Shown one piece after another: positions 27,678-38,161 of a stretch of 64,000 nt of DNA. Both the position numbers and the translations under genes were made by a program. The notes beneath the pieces are model-generated. The model was not told the origin of the DNA, did not search any database, and was given only the letters and a program-made list of their open reading frames with translations. Source of the stretch: Pseudonocardia sp. CNS-004 (GTDB taxonomy: Bacteria > Actinomycetota > Actinomycetes > Mycobacteriales > Pseudonocardiaceae); assembly GCA_001942185.1 (NCBI GenBank), contig MKJV01000068.1, positions 1 to 64,000 on the forward strand. The letters are read 5' to 3'. Each line of letters starts with the position of its first letter. Positions within the stretch are counted from its first letter, which is position 1.

Positions 27678-28643
27678 ATGCCCGAACAGGCCAACACCAT
27701 GCGCGCAGTCGTCCAGCACCGCCTCGGTGGCGGCGAGGTGCTCTCCGTGGAGACGCTCCCGCGGCCCGTGCCGCTGCCCACCGAGGTCCTCGTCCGCGTC
27801 CACGCCGCCGGGGTGAACCCCGTCGACTGGAAGACCCGCGAAGGGCACGGGATGGCCGCAGTCCTCGGCGACCCGCCCTTCGTCCTCGGCTGGGACGTGG
27901 CCGGCGTCGTCGAAGAGGTCGGATTCGGAGTCACCACCCTCGCCGTCGGAGACCGGGTCCACGGCATGCCGTGGTTCCCGCGCGCAGCGGGCGGTTACGC
28001 CGAGTACGTCACCGCGCCGGCGCGACAGTTCACCCGCTCACCGGCCTCGCTGAGCGACGCGCAGGCCGCGGCGGTGCCGCTGGCCGCGCTCACGGCATGG
28101 CAGATCCTCGTCGACACCCTGCACGTGCAGCCGCGACAACGAGTCCTGATCACGGCCGGCGCCGGCGGCGTGGGCCACTTCGCGGTCCAGTTCGCCCGCC
28201 ACCTCGGCGCGCACGTGGTGGCGACCGCGAGCTCGGCGAACCACGAGTGGCTGCGCGAGCTCGGCGCGAACGAGGTCGTCGACTACCACGACGCCGGGTA
28301 CGAATCCCTGATCGAGGACGTCGACTGCGTCGTCGACCTGGTCGGCGGCGGCGAGGACCTGCGGCTGGTCCCCACCCTGCGCGAGGGCGGGTCGATCGTC
28401 GCCGTGCCCGGCGGGGTGTCCGAGGCGCTCGCCGCCGCGGTCGAGGCCATCGGCGGCCGCGCGGCCGCGTTCCTCGTCGAGCCCGACGGTGCCGCGCTCG
28501 CGCGCATCGCCGAACTGATCGACGCAGGCGACGTCCGGGTCGAGGTCGCCCGCACCTTCCCCCTCGAGCAGGCCGCCGCGGCGCACTCCCTCGGCGAGAC
28601 GAACCGCACCCGCGGCAAGATCGTCCTGACCCTCGAGGGCTGA
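27678..28643 (+). CDS. NADP-dependent quinone/zinc-type oxidoreductase (MDR)
   Basis: Intact, 321 residues. GroES-like domain (VLVRVHAAGVNPVDWKTREG... LGWDVAGVVEEVG) and a Rossmann domain with VLITAGAGGVGHFAVQFARHLGAHV (AxxGxGG, about residue 155). The zinc-binding Cys cluster of true alcohol dehydrogenases is absent, so it belongs to the quinone-oxidoreductase group, NADPH-dependent reductases of quinones or enones. Divergent from a GlxA regulator, a frequent pairing in actinobacteria for reactive-electrophile response. Confidence 0.87.
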   Translation: MPEQANTMRAVVQHRLGGGEVLSVETLPRPVPLPTEVLVRVHAAGVNPVDWKTREGHGMAAVLGDPPFVLGWDVAGVVEEVGFGVTTLAVGDRVHGMPWFPRAAGGYAEYVTAPARQFTRSPASLSDAQAAAVPLAALTAWQILVDTLHVQPRQRVLITAGAGGVGHFAVQFARHLGAHVVATASSANHEWLRELGANEVVDYHDAGYESLIEDVDCVVDLVGGGEDLRLVPTLREGGSIVAVPGGVSEALAAAVEAIGGRAAAFLVEPDGAALARIAELIDAGDVRVEVARTFPLEQAAAAHSLGETNRTRGKIVLTLEG

Positions 28644-28780
28644 GGACCACCATGTTCCACGAGACCCACCCCGGACGCCGGGACGACCGGATCAGCTGCC
28701 GGGAAGGCGTCGTCATCCCGTGGTCGCGCGATTCGCAGCTGCCGACGGCGGCGGTGGTGGTGGTCCCGGGTGCACCGATG

Positions 28781-29509
28781 TCATCCGATGTGCGGTGGCG
28801 CGTCGGGTTCCGCCGTCTCGTGGCGCAGTCCTTCGAGCTGCCGTCGCAGGCCGCCGAGAACCACGTCGAGGCCCTCCTCGAGCTCCTGGAGCCCGTCGTA
28901 CGCCGCCAGCTCGGCGGCGAGGGAACGCAGGCGCGGGAACTCCTTGGCCGGCAACCGGTGCAGGCCGAGCCGGAGGAGGTCGTCCGTCTCCTCCGGGTCG
29001 TACACCCGCTCCTGCAGCTCGTTGAGCACGTGCCCCTGGAGGAAGCCAATGTAGAACCGGTAGGCGTGCAGCGCGCCACGTTCGTCGAACCCCGCTGCGA
29101 CGAGCAACTCGAGCAGGGCTTCCAGCGGGCGCAGGGTGCCGAGCGGGCGCAGCGCCAGCGGCGTGGCCAGGGGCCTGGTCACCAACAAGGGCACCACGTG
29201 CGGGTGAGCGAGGGCGATCTTCCGGTACTCGTGCGCCGTGCGACGCAGCACCTGCTCCCAGTTCCCCGACTCCCCCGCCGGGACCCGCAGCTCGCCGAGC
29301 ACGAGCTCCACGACGCCGTCGAGCAGCTCCTCCTTGCTGGCGGCGAACCGGTAGAGGCGCATCGGGTCGCGCCCCACCGCCTTGCCCATCCGGCGCATCG
29401 ACAGCGCCTCGATACCGTCCGCGTCGATGAGCCGCAACGCAGCGGCGAGCACATCCTCGCGGCGCAGGACCGATCGGCGGCGGACCGCCGCGTCGGCGTC
29501 GCTCGTCAT
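28781..29509 (-). CDS. TetR-family regulator, likely controller of a fatty-acid desaturase
   Basis: Intact, about 242 residues. Residues 15-60 are the HTH (VLAAALRLIDADGIEALSMRRMGKAVGRDPMRLYRFAASKEELLDGV). The rest is a TetR_C_1-type ligand domain. ATG 29509 is favoured over the upstream GTG 29524 because GAGAGGG falls between them. A tandem palindrome 30 bases upstream of the start recurs almost exactly before the desaturase gene 6.4 kb away, and nowhere else I could see. I infer that this repressor controls itself and the desaturase, in the manner known for MadR/DesT-type lipid regulators. Confidence 0.8.
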   Translation of the reverse strand: MTSDADAAVRRRSVLRREDVLAAALRLIDADGIEALSMRRMGKAVGRDPMRLYRFAASKEELLDGVVELVLGELRVPAGESGNWEQVLRRTAHEYRKIALAHPHVVPLLVTRPLATPLALRPLGTLRPLEALLELLVAAGFDERGALHAYRFYIGFLQGHVLNELQERVYDPEETDDLLRLGLHRLPAKEFPRLRSLAAELAAYDGLQELEEGLDVVLGGLRRQLEGLRHETAEPDAPPHIG

Positions 29510-29538
29510 CCGACCCTCTCTCACATTGAAGACTCCGG

Positions 29539-29568
29539 CGCTACAGCGTAGCGTCTACACCGTAGCGC
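29539..29568. promoter_or_regulatory. Tandem palindromic operator, copy 1
   Basis: CGCTAC-AGC-GTAGCG (29539-29553) is an exact 6-bp inverted repeat. It is followed at once by a second, CTAC-ACC-GTAG (29555-29565) continuing into CGC. The 30-base block matches the copy at 35975-36004 at 27 positions, with changes only in the two spacers. It lies between the TetR gene (start 29509, minus) and a small gene (start 29609, plus). Confidence 0.7.
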
Positions 29569-29608
29569 AACGGTGACGGAGGAACGTGCATGCACCGGAG
29601 GCCGGCCG

Positions 29609-29868
29609 ATGACCGGTGAGGAGCTCGTCGAGGTGTTCGCGTCGCTCGACCGCGCACGACTCAGCAGGACGAGCGAATCCGAGCGGGAACGACAGCTCGT
29701 GGCCCGCCAGGCCCTCCTCGAGTACGTCGAAACGCTCTGGGAGGACGTGCAGCGGTCCGGCGAACGCCCTGACGTCGGCGAGAAGTACGAGTCGCTCGCC
29801 ACCGTCCGCGCACTCACCCGGTCGCTGTCCTCGGTTGCCTTCGACGCCGTCTACGACCGCTGGTCGCC

Positions 29869-29872
<4 letters not shown>
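29609..29872 (+). CDS. Small acidic hypothetical protein in front of the sigma factor gene
   Basis: 87 residues: [29 protein letters not shown] and so on to [12 protein letters not shown]. Helical and charged throughout. ATG 29609 is preceded by GGAGG at 8-12 bases. Its TGA overlaps a GTG (GTGA) that probably starts the sigma factor gene, so the two are likely translated together and it could be a small partner or anti-sigma-like protein; no family is recognised. It lies next to operator copy 1, so its promoter may be under the TetR repressor. Confidence 0.6.
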
Positions 29873-30848
<976 letters not shown>

Positions 30849-30879
30849 TGCGGGGACGGAGCGGGGCCTCCTGCGACCG

Positions 30880-31038
30880 TCAGGAGCCGTGGGTCCGTCG
30901 CCGCCGCGCGGACCTCGACGGACCGCGTGCGTGCACCGGTGACTCGTACTTCTGGAGGAGGCCCAGGCCCTGGTTGCGGTCGTGTGCCCCGATCGCGATG
31001 ACCGTCGCGAAGATGAACGCTCCCAGAAGCGTGATCAT
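30880..31038 (-). CDS. 52-residue single-span membrane protein
   Basis: Reads MITLLGAFIFATVIAIGAHDRNQGLGLLQKYESPVHARG and ends RRRRTHGS. One membrane helix at residues 2-18 is followed by a basic, Arg-rich cytoplasmic tail, the positive-inside arrangement. AGGAAGGA lies about nine bases before ATG 31038. It is convergent with the sigma factor gene (32 bases apart). No family known to me. Confidence 0.5.
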   Translation of the reverse strand: MITLLGAFIFATVIAIGAHDRNQGLGLLQKYESPVHARGPSRSARRRRTHGS

Positions 31039-31763
31039 CGCCGACGTCCTTCCTCTCGGGTCGGCCCGGGATCGAGCGAGGCGTCACGTCGGACGGGACG
31101 AGGCGATCGAGAGTCGACGATTGTCGGCGCTCAGGAAACAGAACGACGACGACCCGGAGGCCGCGTCCGGAATCCTTCTGCAAATGCCAGGCTACTCCTG
31201 TTCGCCGAATACCAGTGGCTGCGTCCGCCCCATGCTCTGCCTACGTCCGCACGCAGAGCGTTGCCGTACCCTGAACCACAGGGGGTGGCTCCGATGAGCG
31301 ATCGCCGCCCCGTGCCCGGGCCGCTGCACCGCGTCCGCCGTCCGGAGCCGTAGCGAAGCCTTCGTTCCACCAGTCCTGCACGCCCCCCGGAACCTCGGGG
31401 GCCGCCTCCACACGAGTCAGGAACACCGCATTCCTCCGACCGATGCTCCACAGGCACCGTCCGCGTCATCCACCCCCTCCACGGCCGAGGTCCGGCGAGA
31501 GCCCGGCTGCGCTGCGTGCGCCCACGATCCGGCTGCGCACGACCCGATCGGCACGAGATTCTGCGCAGCGACGGTCGCCGGCGGCCTGAGCAGGGGATGC
31601 GTCTGCGTCGGCGATGCTCTGGCGTCCGCGCACGGGGCGCCCTGAGCCCGGTCGCCGGCACCGATCCGCATCCGACGACGTTCGACCCGCCGGTGCCACC
31701 CCGTCCTCGACGGCGTGGCACGTCGCGGCGCCCTGCACTTCCCCGTCGACGTCAGGAACACCC
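31039..31763. other. Long intergenic stretch before the glycosyltransferase operon
   Basis: No convincing gene. An ATG at 31293 with GGGGGTGG upstream opens only a ~20-codon Arg/Pro-rich frame. A GC hairpin (CCCCCG 31384-31389, CGGGGG 31396-31401) lacks a T-run. The stretch probably carries the promoter of the downstream operon and of the small minus-strand gene, but I cannot place them. Confidence 0.4.
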
Positions 31764-32958
31764 GTGCCCGCCACCCTCCACCTCTCCCCCGTACCGACTC
31801 CCCGCCCGCCCACCGACGCGCCGCGACCGGCGACGATCGGGATCCTCAGCACCTATCCACCGACGCAGTGCGGGCTGGCGACGTTCAGCGCCGCCCTCAC
31901 CGAGCAGCTGAACCGCCCGCCGGGGGCCGCGGGTGTCGTCCGGATCGTGGACCGCCCCGAGTCGCACCCGGGGGCCGAGGTCGCGGCGCACGTGCTGAAC
32001 GGCTCCCCGGGCAGCACGGCCGAGGCGGTGCGCCACCTGAACGGGTTCGACGCTGTCGTGGTCCAGCACGAGTACGGGATCTACGGCGGCGCCGACGGCT
32101 GCGACGTGGTCGACATCGTGGCGGGCCTGACGGTGCGACGATCATCGTCCTGCACACCGTGCTCCAGGAGCCCACCACGCGCCAGCGACGCATCCTGCGC
32201 TGGCTCGTCGAATCGGCCGACGTCGTGGTGACCATGACCGAGACCGCAAGGCAGCGGCTGGTGGCGAGCTACGGCGCGGATCCCGCCATGGTCGTCGTGA
32301 TCCCGCACGGAGCCATCGACCACGGCCCGGTCGACACCGAGGCGGCAAGAGCGGAACGACTCTCGACCGATCGACCGCTCGTCCTCACCTGGGGGCTGCT
32401 GGGGCCGGGGAAGGGCATCGAGTGGGCGATCGACTCGATGCCGGGCCTGAAGGATCTCCGACCGCGCTACCTCGTCATCGGCAAGACGCATCCCAAGGTG
32501 CTCGAACGCGACGGCGAGGAGTACCGCCAGAGCCTGGTGTCGCGTGCGCGCACCCGGGGTGTGGCCGACGTCGTCGAGCTCGACGACCGGTACCTCGACG
32601 TGGACGAGCTCGCCGATCTCGTGCAGCGAGCCGACGTGGTCCTCCTGCCCTACGACTCGCACGAGCAGGTGACCTCCGGGGTGCTCATCGAGGCGGTGGC
32701 GGCGGGCCGGCCCGTCGTCTCCACCGGGTTCCCGCACGCCGTCGAACTGCTGGGAGACGGGACCGGGCTCGTGGTTCCGCAACGCGACCCGGTCGCCCTG
32801 GAGGCGGCGTTGCGGCGGGCCCTCCACGAGCCGGGCCTCGCCGACGGGATGGCCGAACGCGCCGCCCGGAAGGCGCCGGACCTGCTGTGGGGCGCGGTCG
32901 CCTCCCGCTACCGGAAGATCGCGGAGTCGCTCGTCGCGGCACCGGTGCGACCTCATGA
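31764..32958 (+). CDS. Glycosyltransferase family 4 (mannosyl/glucosyl type)
   Basis: GTG 31764 after AGGAA starts a 37-residue lead, then ATIGILSTYPPTQCGLATFSAALTEQL, the donor-site Rossmann start of GT4 enzymes. One shift near 32135-32145, then IIVLHTVLQEPTTRQRRILRWL... MVVVIPHGAID (linker), LTWGLLGPGKGIEWAIDSM and DVVLLPYDSHEQVTSGVLIEAVAAGRPVVSTGFPHAVELL, the GT4 EX7E-type nucleotide-sugar site. A second shift near 32945 is needed to reach the TGA that overlaps the next start (ATGA). About 397 residues. Acts in the cytoplasm, transferring a sugar from a nucleotide or phospho-sugar donor. Coupled to two genes of carbohydrate enzymes. Confidence 0.8.
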
Positions 32959-33980
32959 GCGCACCCACCGGTACGCCCACCCGGTACGGCCACATCCCGG
33001 CCCCGCCCTTCACGCACCTGAGGCGGCTCACCGACGCCGGCGGCGTCTACGAGCACGCCCGCGGCACCACCCCGCGTCCGGAGCACGGCTACTGCCTCGA
33101 CGACGTGGCACGGGCGCTGGTCGTCGTGTCCCGCGAGGACGGGCCCGAGCACGACGACCTCCGCGAGCACTACCTGTCGTTCGTGCTCGCCGCGCAGGAC
33201 GACGACGGCCGGTTCCGCAACCGTCGGGGCACCGACATGCGTTTCCGGGGCGAACCCTGCGTCGAGGACTGCTGGGGTCGGGCGCTCTGGGCACTCGGCG
33301 CGGCGGCCGACGATCCGCGTGCGCTGGCGGCGTTCGACCGAGGTGCGCGGTGGCGTTCGCCGTCTCCGCGAACCATGGCCTTCGCCGCGCTCGGATCCGC
33401 GGGGGTGCTCGCGGTGCAGCCGGCGCACGTCGGCGCGCTGGACCTGCTCGCCGCTGCCGCCATCGCGATCGGCAGGCCCGTTCGACGAGCGAAGTGGCCC
33501 TGGCCCGAACCGCGCCTGGCCTACGCCAACGCCGCGCTGCCCGAGGCGCTGCTGGTGGCGGGCGCTGCCCTGGACAAGTCCACGATGATCGCCGACGGGC
33601 TGTGGCTGCTCGCCTGGCTGATCGATGTGCAGACCCGCCACGGGCACCTCTCGCTGGTCCCCGCGGCCGGTCGGGGGCCGTTCGACCGCGGGCCGGGATA
33701 CGACCAGCAGCCGATCGAGGCGGCGGCCCTCGCCGATGCCTGCGCGCGGGCGTACCGCATCACCGGACAGAACCGGTGGCTCGACGGGCTCTCCCGGGCC
33801 GCCGACTGGTTCCTCGGTGCCAACGACTCCGCCAGGCCCTTGTACGATCCGGCGAGCGGGGGTGGCTGCGACGGCCTCGAGCGGTACGGGCGCAATGAGA
33901 ACCAGGGCGCGGAGTCCACTCTGGCACTCGTGTCGACCCTTCAGCAGGCTCGTGCGCTCCTGACGCCGGAGCTGGTGTGA
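32955..33980 (+). CDS. Helical-barrel (six-hairpin-like) carbohydrate protein, GT4/GH130-associated
   Basis: Intact, 341 residues. Sequence features such as HGYCLDDVARALVVV, EDCWGRALWALGA, YANAALPEALLVAGA and RWLDGLSRAADWFLGAND recur at 40-60-residue steps, as in alpha/alpha-toroid glycosidase folds. Acidic pairs in the repeats could be catalytic, but no glycosidase signature is clear. It overlaps both neighbours (ATGA upstream, GTGA downstream), so stoichiometric expression with GT4 and GH130 proteins is likely. I have the impression that this triplet occurs in other actinobacteria; its function is not known to me. Confidence 0.7.
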   Translation: MSAPTGTPTRYGHIPAPPFTHLRRLTDAGGVYEHARGTTPRPEHGYCLDDVARALVVVSREDGPEHDDLREHYLSFVLAAQDDDGRFRNRRGTDMRFRGEPCVEDCWGRALWALGAAADDPRALAAFDRGARWRSPSPRTMAFAALGSAGVLAVQPAHVGALDLLAAAAIAIGRPVRRAKWPWPEPRLAYANAALPEALLVAGAALDKSTMIADGLWLLAWLIDVQTRHGHLSLVPAAGRGPFDRGPGYDQQPIEAAALADACARAYRITGQNRWLDGLSRAADWFLGANDSARPLYDPASGGGCDGLERYGRNENQGAESTLALVSTLQQARALLTPELV

Positions 33981-35482
33981 GCAGGACGGGGATGGTCACG
34001 CGCCTCGGCACCGTCCTGACCGCCGACCCGGCCCGCGTCCTGGCGCGGCTGTTCGTCCCCGGCCACGAGCTCGTGGGGGCGACGGAGTCGCGCGCCACCG
34101 GCGTGCTGGCCCGGATCGCCGCACTCGAGGAGCGCGAGGTCCGATCGACCCTGCACGACGTCCTCGCCCGCTACCGGGGACGACACCGGGACCTGCGCAG
34201 CACCCTCACCGCCCACTACGAAGCGATCGCCCACCGCGTGCCCGACGGCGACGGGTTGACCGAGGAACGCCGCACGCTGATCGGTGCGTGGTTCACCCAC
34301 GAGTACTCGGTCGAGGCCGCGGCGCTGTTCAACCCGTCGATCGTGCCGCACCCCGACCAGTCCGGCCTCCAGGACGGTGATGTGCGGTTCGTCATGAGCC
34401 TGCGCGCGGTCGGCGAGGGCCACCTGTCATCGGTGGAGTTCCGCACCGGGGTGCTCGGGACCAGCGACGAGTTGTCCCTCGACGATCCGGGCCCGCACGT
34501 CGAGTCCGGACGCTCCAGCGAGGCCGTCCTCGACAGGGCGTTGTTCGCGGCGGTGCTCACCGAGGACGGATCCGACGCGGAAAGCACATCGTTCCTGCTC
34601 GGCAGCCTCCCCGCCCGGTTCGGTGGGGCGGAGTTGGAGGGCGCGATCGGGGCGCTGGCGAGGCAGCGGGTGACACGACACGGCGGCGGCCGCATCGCGG
34701 AACGGGCCCGACGCATCGCCCGGTGCAACTACTCGGTCGAGTTCTCGCCGCAGTCGACGATCGGCGAGCGGGTGCTGTGGCCGCGCGGACCGTCGGAGGC
34801 GCGCGGCATGGAGGACGCGCGCTTCGTCCGTGTCGTCTCCGACGACGGCAGTGCGATCTACCGGGCCACCTACACGGCGTTCGACGGCGACCACGTCGCG
34901 CCCCAACTCATCGAGACCTCCGACTTCCGGCTCTTCCGGATGTCTCAGCTCGCCGGGCCGGCCGCGAAGAACAAGGGCATGGCCCTGTTCCCCCGCACGG
35001 TCGGCGGGCGCCACATCGCTCTCTCCCGCTGGGACCGGGAGAACAACGCGATCGCGACCTCGGCCGACGGGCTCTCGTGGGGGGATCCTCGAACGCTGCA
35101 GGCACCGACCCGCACGTGGGAACTCACGCAGACCGGCAACTGCGGCTCGCCGGTCGAGACCGACCGGGGATGGCTGGTCCTGACCCACGGCGTCGGGCCG
35201 ATGCGCGAGTACGCCATCGGCGCCCTGCTCCTCGACCTGGAGGAGCCGAGCCGGGTGATCGGCGCACTGCGCGAGCCGCTCATGAGGCCGCGGGACGACG
35301 AACGCGACGGGTACGTGCCCAACGTCGTGTACTCCTGCGGTGCCCTCCGCCACGGCGACCGGCTCCTGCTGCCGTACGGGGCCAGCGACGCCTCCGTGCG
35401 CTTCGCCGTCGTCGACCTGCCACTCCTGCTCGATCAGCTGGCCGCCGACGGGCCGCCGATCACGCCGCGACACGGCCGGTGA
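33977..35482 (+). CDS. GH130 beta-mannoside phosphorylase/hydrolase
   Basis: Intact, 501 residues. After a family-specific N-terminal helical part (1-~110) comes the five-bladed beta-propeller: AALFNPSIVPHPDQSG (blade 1), CNYSVEFSPQSTIGERVLWPRGPSEARGMEDARFVRV (the RGxEDxR motif with the catalytic Asp), and NKGMALFPRTVGGRHIALSRWDRENN. GH130 enzymes cleave beta-mannosides by phosphorolysis to mannose-1-phosphate, or by hydrolysis. The long N-terminal type is less characterised. Linked to a GT4, it suggests synthesis and turnover of one beta-mannose-containing glycan. Confidence 0.85.
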   Translation: MSRTGMVTRLGTVLTADPARVLARLFVPGHELVGATESRATGVLARIAALEEREVRSTLHDVLARYRGRHRDLRSTLTAHYEAIAHRVPDGDGLTEERRTLIGAWFTHEYSVEAAALFNPSIVPHPDQSGLQDGDVRFVMSLRAVGEGHLSSVEFRTGVLGTSDELSLDDPGPHVESGRSSEAVLDRALFAAVLTEDGSDAESTSFLLGSLPARFGGAELEGAIGALARQRVTRHGGGRIAERARRIARCNYSVEFSPQSTIGERVLWPRGPSEARGMEDARFVRVVSDDGSAIYRATYTAFDGDHVAPQLIETSDFRLFRMSQLAGPAAKNKGMALFPRTVGGRHIALSRWDRENNAIATSADGLSWGDPRTLQAPTRTWELTQTGNCGSPVETDRGWLVLTHGVGPMREYAIGALLLDLEEPSRVIGALREPLMRPRDDERDGYVPNVVYSCGALRHGDRLLLPYGASDASVRFAVVDLPLLLDQLAADGPPITPRHGR

Positions 35483-35674
35483 GCACGGCGCACGCTCGTC
35501 CGAGACGAGTCGTACACCGGCCACCGGCAGCTGTGTCGGAACGGGCAGGGCCGCTCGATGCCGTCGACGCGGCGATCATTCAGCTCCCGAAAGTGGGTGC
35601 AACGACGAGTTCACCCGCCCGCCAGCTGCGAGCCTACCCCTGAACAGCACTCACGACACGACCGTCGACCGAAT

Positions 35675-35836
35675 TCATCGCACCTTCTCCGGGATGTGGT
35701 CAATGGCGTACAGCACGTGCGTCGCGAGATCCATCGCGTCCTTCTCGCTGATCTTGGAGTGTTGCGTCAAAGCGTGGGCGACGAGGCGGACCCGCTGTTC
35801 GTAGAGCGAGACGTAGGTCTTGGTACCGGCTTCCAT
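35675..35836 (-). CDS. 53-residue DUF6307-like protein
   Basis: MEAGTKTYVSLYEQRVRLVAHALTQHSKISEKDA and, to the end, LYAIDHIPEKVR: a short two-helix protein. The pattern YVSxYEQRVxLVAxALxxHSK...LAxHVLxxIDxIPEKVR matches my memory of DUF6307, small actinobacterial proteins of unknown role. The start at 35836 is the first Met of the conserved region. Its promoter would lie in the gap that also holds operator copy 2, so it may share TetR control with the desaturase on the other strand. Confidence 0.6.
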   Translation of the reverse strand: MEAGTKTYVSLYEQRVRLVAHALTQHSKISEKDAMDLATHVLYAIDHIPEKVR

Positions 35837-35974
35837 GATTGCTCTTTTCGTGGGAGGAGGACGGTCGACACGTGCGAGTCGACCGCGCGCGGTGTACGCC
35901 GCCGGCGCTTCCGCCGAGGACGACGTGGGCTCGCGCAAGCCGTGTGCTGCCCCACCTCGGGTTGAGGATTCGAC

Positions 35975-36004
35975 CGCTACACCGTAGCGTCTACATTGTA
36001 GCGC
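35975..36004. promoter_or_regulatory. Tandem palindromic operator, copy 2
   Basis: CGCTAC-ACC-GTAGCG (35975-35989) followed by CTAC-ATT-GTAG (35991-36001) continuing CGC. Twenty-seven of 30 positions equal copy 1 at 29539-29568. The differences fall in the 3-base spacers, not in the arms. It sits between the small DUF6307-like gene and the desaturase, about 215 bases before the desaturase start. Confidence 0.7.
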
Positions 36005-36220
36005 TATGACACCGCGGTGCATGTAGAGCTACTGCTGCCGATCCCGGGTATCCCCGCATCGAGCCCTCGCGATGGCGACGAGGGCCACGGGCACGAAGGG
36101 TTCGCCGGACACCCGCGGTCATCGTCCCCGGGCAGGGCCTTCCGAACCCGTCCACGCCGCCGGCTCGCCCGGCTGCAGCACGACTGCCGCACGTCCGCTA
36201 CGAAGAGGAGAAACCCGAGC

Positions 36221-37212
36221 ATGACGACGTTCACCACTCCGCCCACCGCACGTGGTGGGCCGCCACCGACCCGTGATCCCCAACGCGGCGGCGCCAAGCC
36301 CGTCCTCGACGGCCGGAGCCCGCGCGGCGAGCGCGCGCTGGTCTACATCTTCACCCTCGTCCCGATGCTCGCCCTGGTCGTGGCCGTCCCGTTCGCGTGG
36401 GATGGGGCCTCAGCTGGCTCGACGTGGGGCTGGCCGTCGGCTTCTACCTGCTCTCCGGCTTCGGCGTGACCGTCGGGTTCCACCGCCACTTCACCCACCG
36501 GGCGTTCAAGGCCAACCGCGGGCTGCGCAACTGCCTCGCGATCGCCGGCAGCACCGCCCTGCAGGGCGATGTCATCACGTGGGTCGCCGACCACCGCCGC
36601 CACCACGCCTTCTCCGACAAGGAGGGCGACCCGCACTCCCCATGGCTGTTCGGCACCACGCCCACCGCGCTGGCCAAGGGCTTCTTCCACGCCCACCTCG
36701 GCTGGCTGTTCGCCAAGGACCGCACCAACGCCGCCCGCTTCACGCCCGACCTGCTCGCCGACCCCGCCATCGCCCGGATCAGCCGCCTGTTCCCGCTGTG
36801 GACCGTGCTGAGCCTGCTCATGCCCGCCCTGCTCGGCGGCCTGATCACGATGTCGTTCTGGGGCGCCCTCACCGCGTTCTTCTGGGCCGGGCTGGTGCGC
36901 GTCGCCGTGCTGCACCACGTGACCTGGTCGATCAACTCGATCTGCCACATGATCGGTGACCGCCCGTTCACGGCACAGGGCAAGGCGACCAACTTCTGGC
37001 CGCTGGCGATCCTGTCCATGGGCGAGTCGTGGCACAACCTGCACCACGCCGACCCCACCTGCGCCCGCCACGGTGTGCAACCCGGACAGGTCGACATGTC
37101 CGCGCGCGTCATCCGGATCTTCGAGAAGCTCGGCTGGGCGTACAACGTCCGCTGGCCCACCCCCACCCGCCTGGCCAGGCTCAACGCCAACCCGGCGGCT
37201 CCGACGGCCTGA
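36221..37212 (+). CDS. Membrane fatty-acid (acyl-CoA delta-9 type) desaturase
   Basis: Start ATG 36221 after AAGAGGAG. A soluble lead (about 40 residues) is followed by four membrane helices. A one-base shift near 36405 splits the first helix: ALVYIFTLVPMLALVVAVPFAW, then LSWLDVGLAVGFYLLSGFGV. All three histidine boxes of the di-iron site are present: HRHFTH (about residue 90), DHRRHH (about 125) and HNLHH (about 270). Corrected length is about 330, typical of stearoyl-CoA-type desaturases. Uses O2 and electrons from a reductase. Operator copy 2 lies in its upstream region; control by the TetR at 28781-29509 is inferred. Confidence 0.85.
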
Positions 37213-38114
37213 CCCGGCCACGAAGTGCGGCGAGCTCGCCGAGTCGCACCTCGGCCATCTCGATGACCGCCCGCGCCGCGGGTGAGGGCTGACGACCCGC
37301 GCGGGTCACTGCGACGAGCTGACGTTCCAGCGCGGGTGCGAACGCCACCGCGCCGAGGACGCCCGCGTCCAGGTCGTCCCGAACGAACGTGTAGGGCAGG
37401 ACGGAGCAGTACTCCCCGCGCGCGACGAGATCCCGGACCATGTGGATGGAGTCGGTGCGGGAACCGATGTCCTCCGAGACCTCCCCCAGCGCGACGCTCG
37501 CGCGCAGGAGATCGTGGAATCCCGGGGTCAGCACGAGCCGCAGGGACCGGAGCACGCCGGGGGTGACGTGGTCGCCGAGGGCAGCGAGCGTGCCATTCCT
37601 CCCGACGAGCAGCATCTCGTCCGAACCGACCGCGGTGACCGACAGGTGCGGGTTCACGTGACCGGGCCGGTGGGTGAAGACGGCGAGGTCCAAACGCCCC
37701 GCCTCGACCCACTCCCCGAGGAACATCGGCAGCGCCTCGACGATCTCGATGCGGGCCTGCTGGTGCTCCTCGGCGAACCTCTCCTCCAGGTAGCCGGCCA
37801 GCCCGGGGACGAGCGACGGCGACAGCCCGAGCCGCACGGTGCCCACCAGCGACGCAGCCGCCTCCCGGACCGCCGACGTGATGTCGTCCACGTAGCCGAG
37901 AAGGGTCTGCGCCATCCCGTCGAGGCGGGCACCCGCCAACGTCGGGCGCACGCCGTCGGGCAGTCGTACCAGCAGTTCGACGCCCAGCTCACGCTCGAGC
38001 GCCTGGACCTGCTTGGGTGAGGGCGGGCTGGCCGACGTACAGCTTGCGGGCGGCGCGGCTGAAGCTCCCCTCGCGCACGATCGTCGTGAAGTACCGGATC
38101 TGCCGGATGTCCAC
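37181..38114 (-). CDS. LysR-family transcriptional regulator
   Basis: GTG 38114 starts DIRQIRYFTTIVREGSFSRAARKLYVGQPALTQ, the usual CynR/CatM-like winged helix. A one-base shift near 38015-38025 leads to QVQALERELGVELLVRLPDGVRPTLAG. The effector domain runs to REGRVRPSEPPGWR-like text, ending at 37181. About 310 residues. It overlaps the desaturase tail by 32 bases, convergently. Same strand as and immediately after the MHS transporter, so it is probably the regulator of that catabolic operon. Confidence 0.78.
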
Positions 38115-38161
38115 AAGGCCCCCGTCCCGACCGGTCGGCCGCGCCCTGGGTGACGGCGAGG

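Noticed and set aside
25889..29551. A 1,220-codon plus-strand open frame
   Set aside because: It overlaps transaldolase, quinone oxidoreductase and antisense GlxA/TetR genes in wrong frames and reads as low-complexity Arg/Ala/Gly text.
31384..31401. GC-rich hairpin CCCCCG/CGGGGG as a terminator
   Set aside because: No T-run follows and no gene ends nearby on the plus strand. Stems of this size are common by chance in such GC-rich DNA.
35479..35643. A 54-codon frame starting GTG with a GTGA overlap after the GH130 gene
   Set aside because: The overlap is suggestive, but the reading (STAHARPRRVVHRPPAAV...) is low-complexity, lacks a family and has mixed codon bias.
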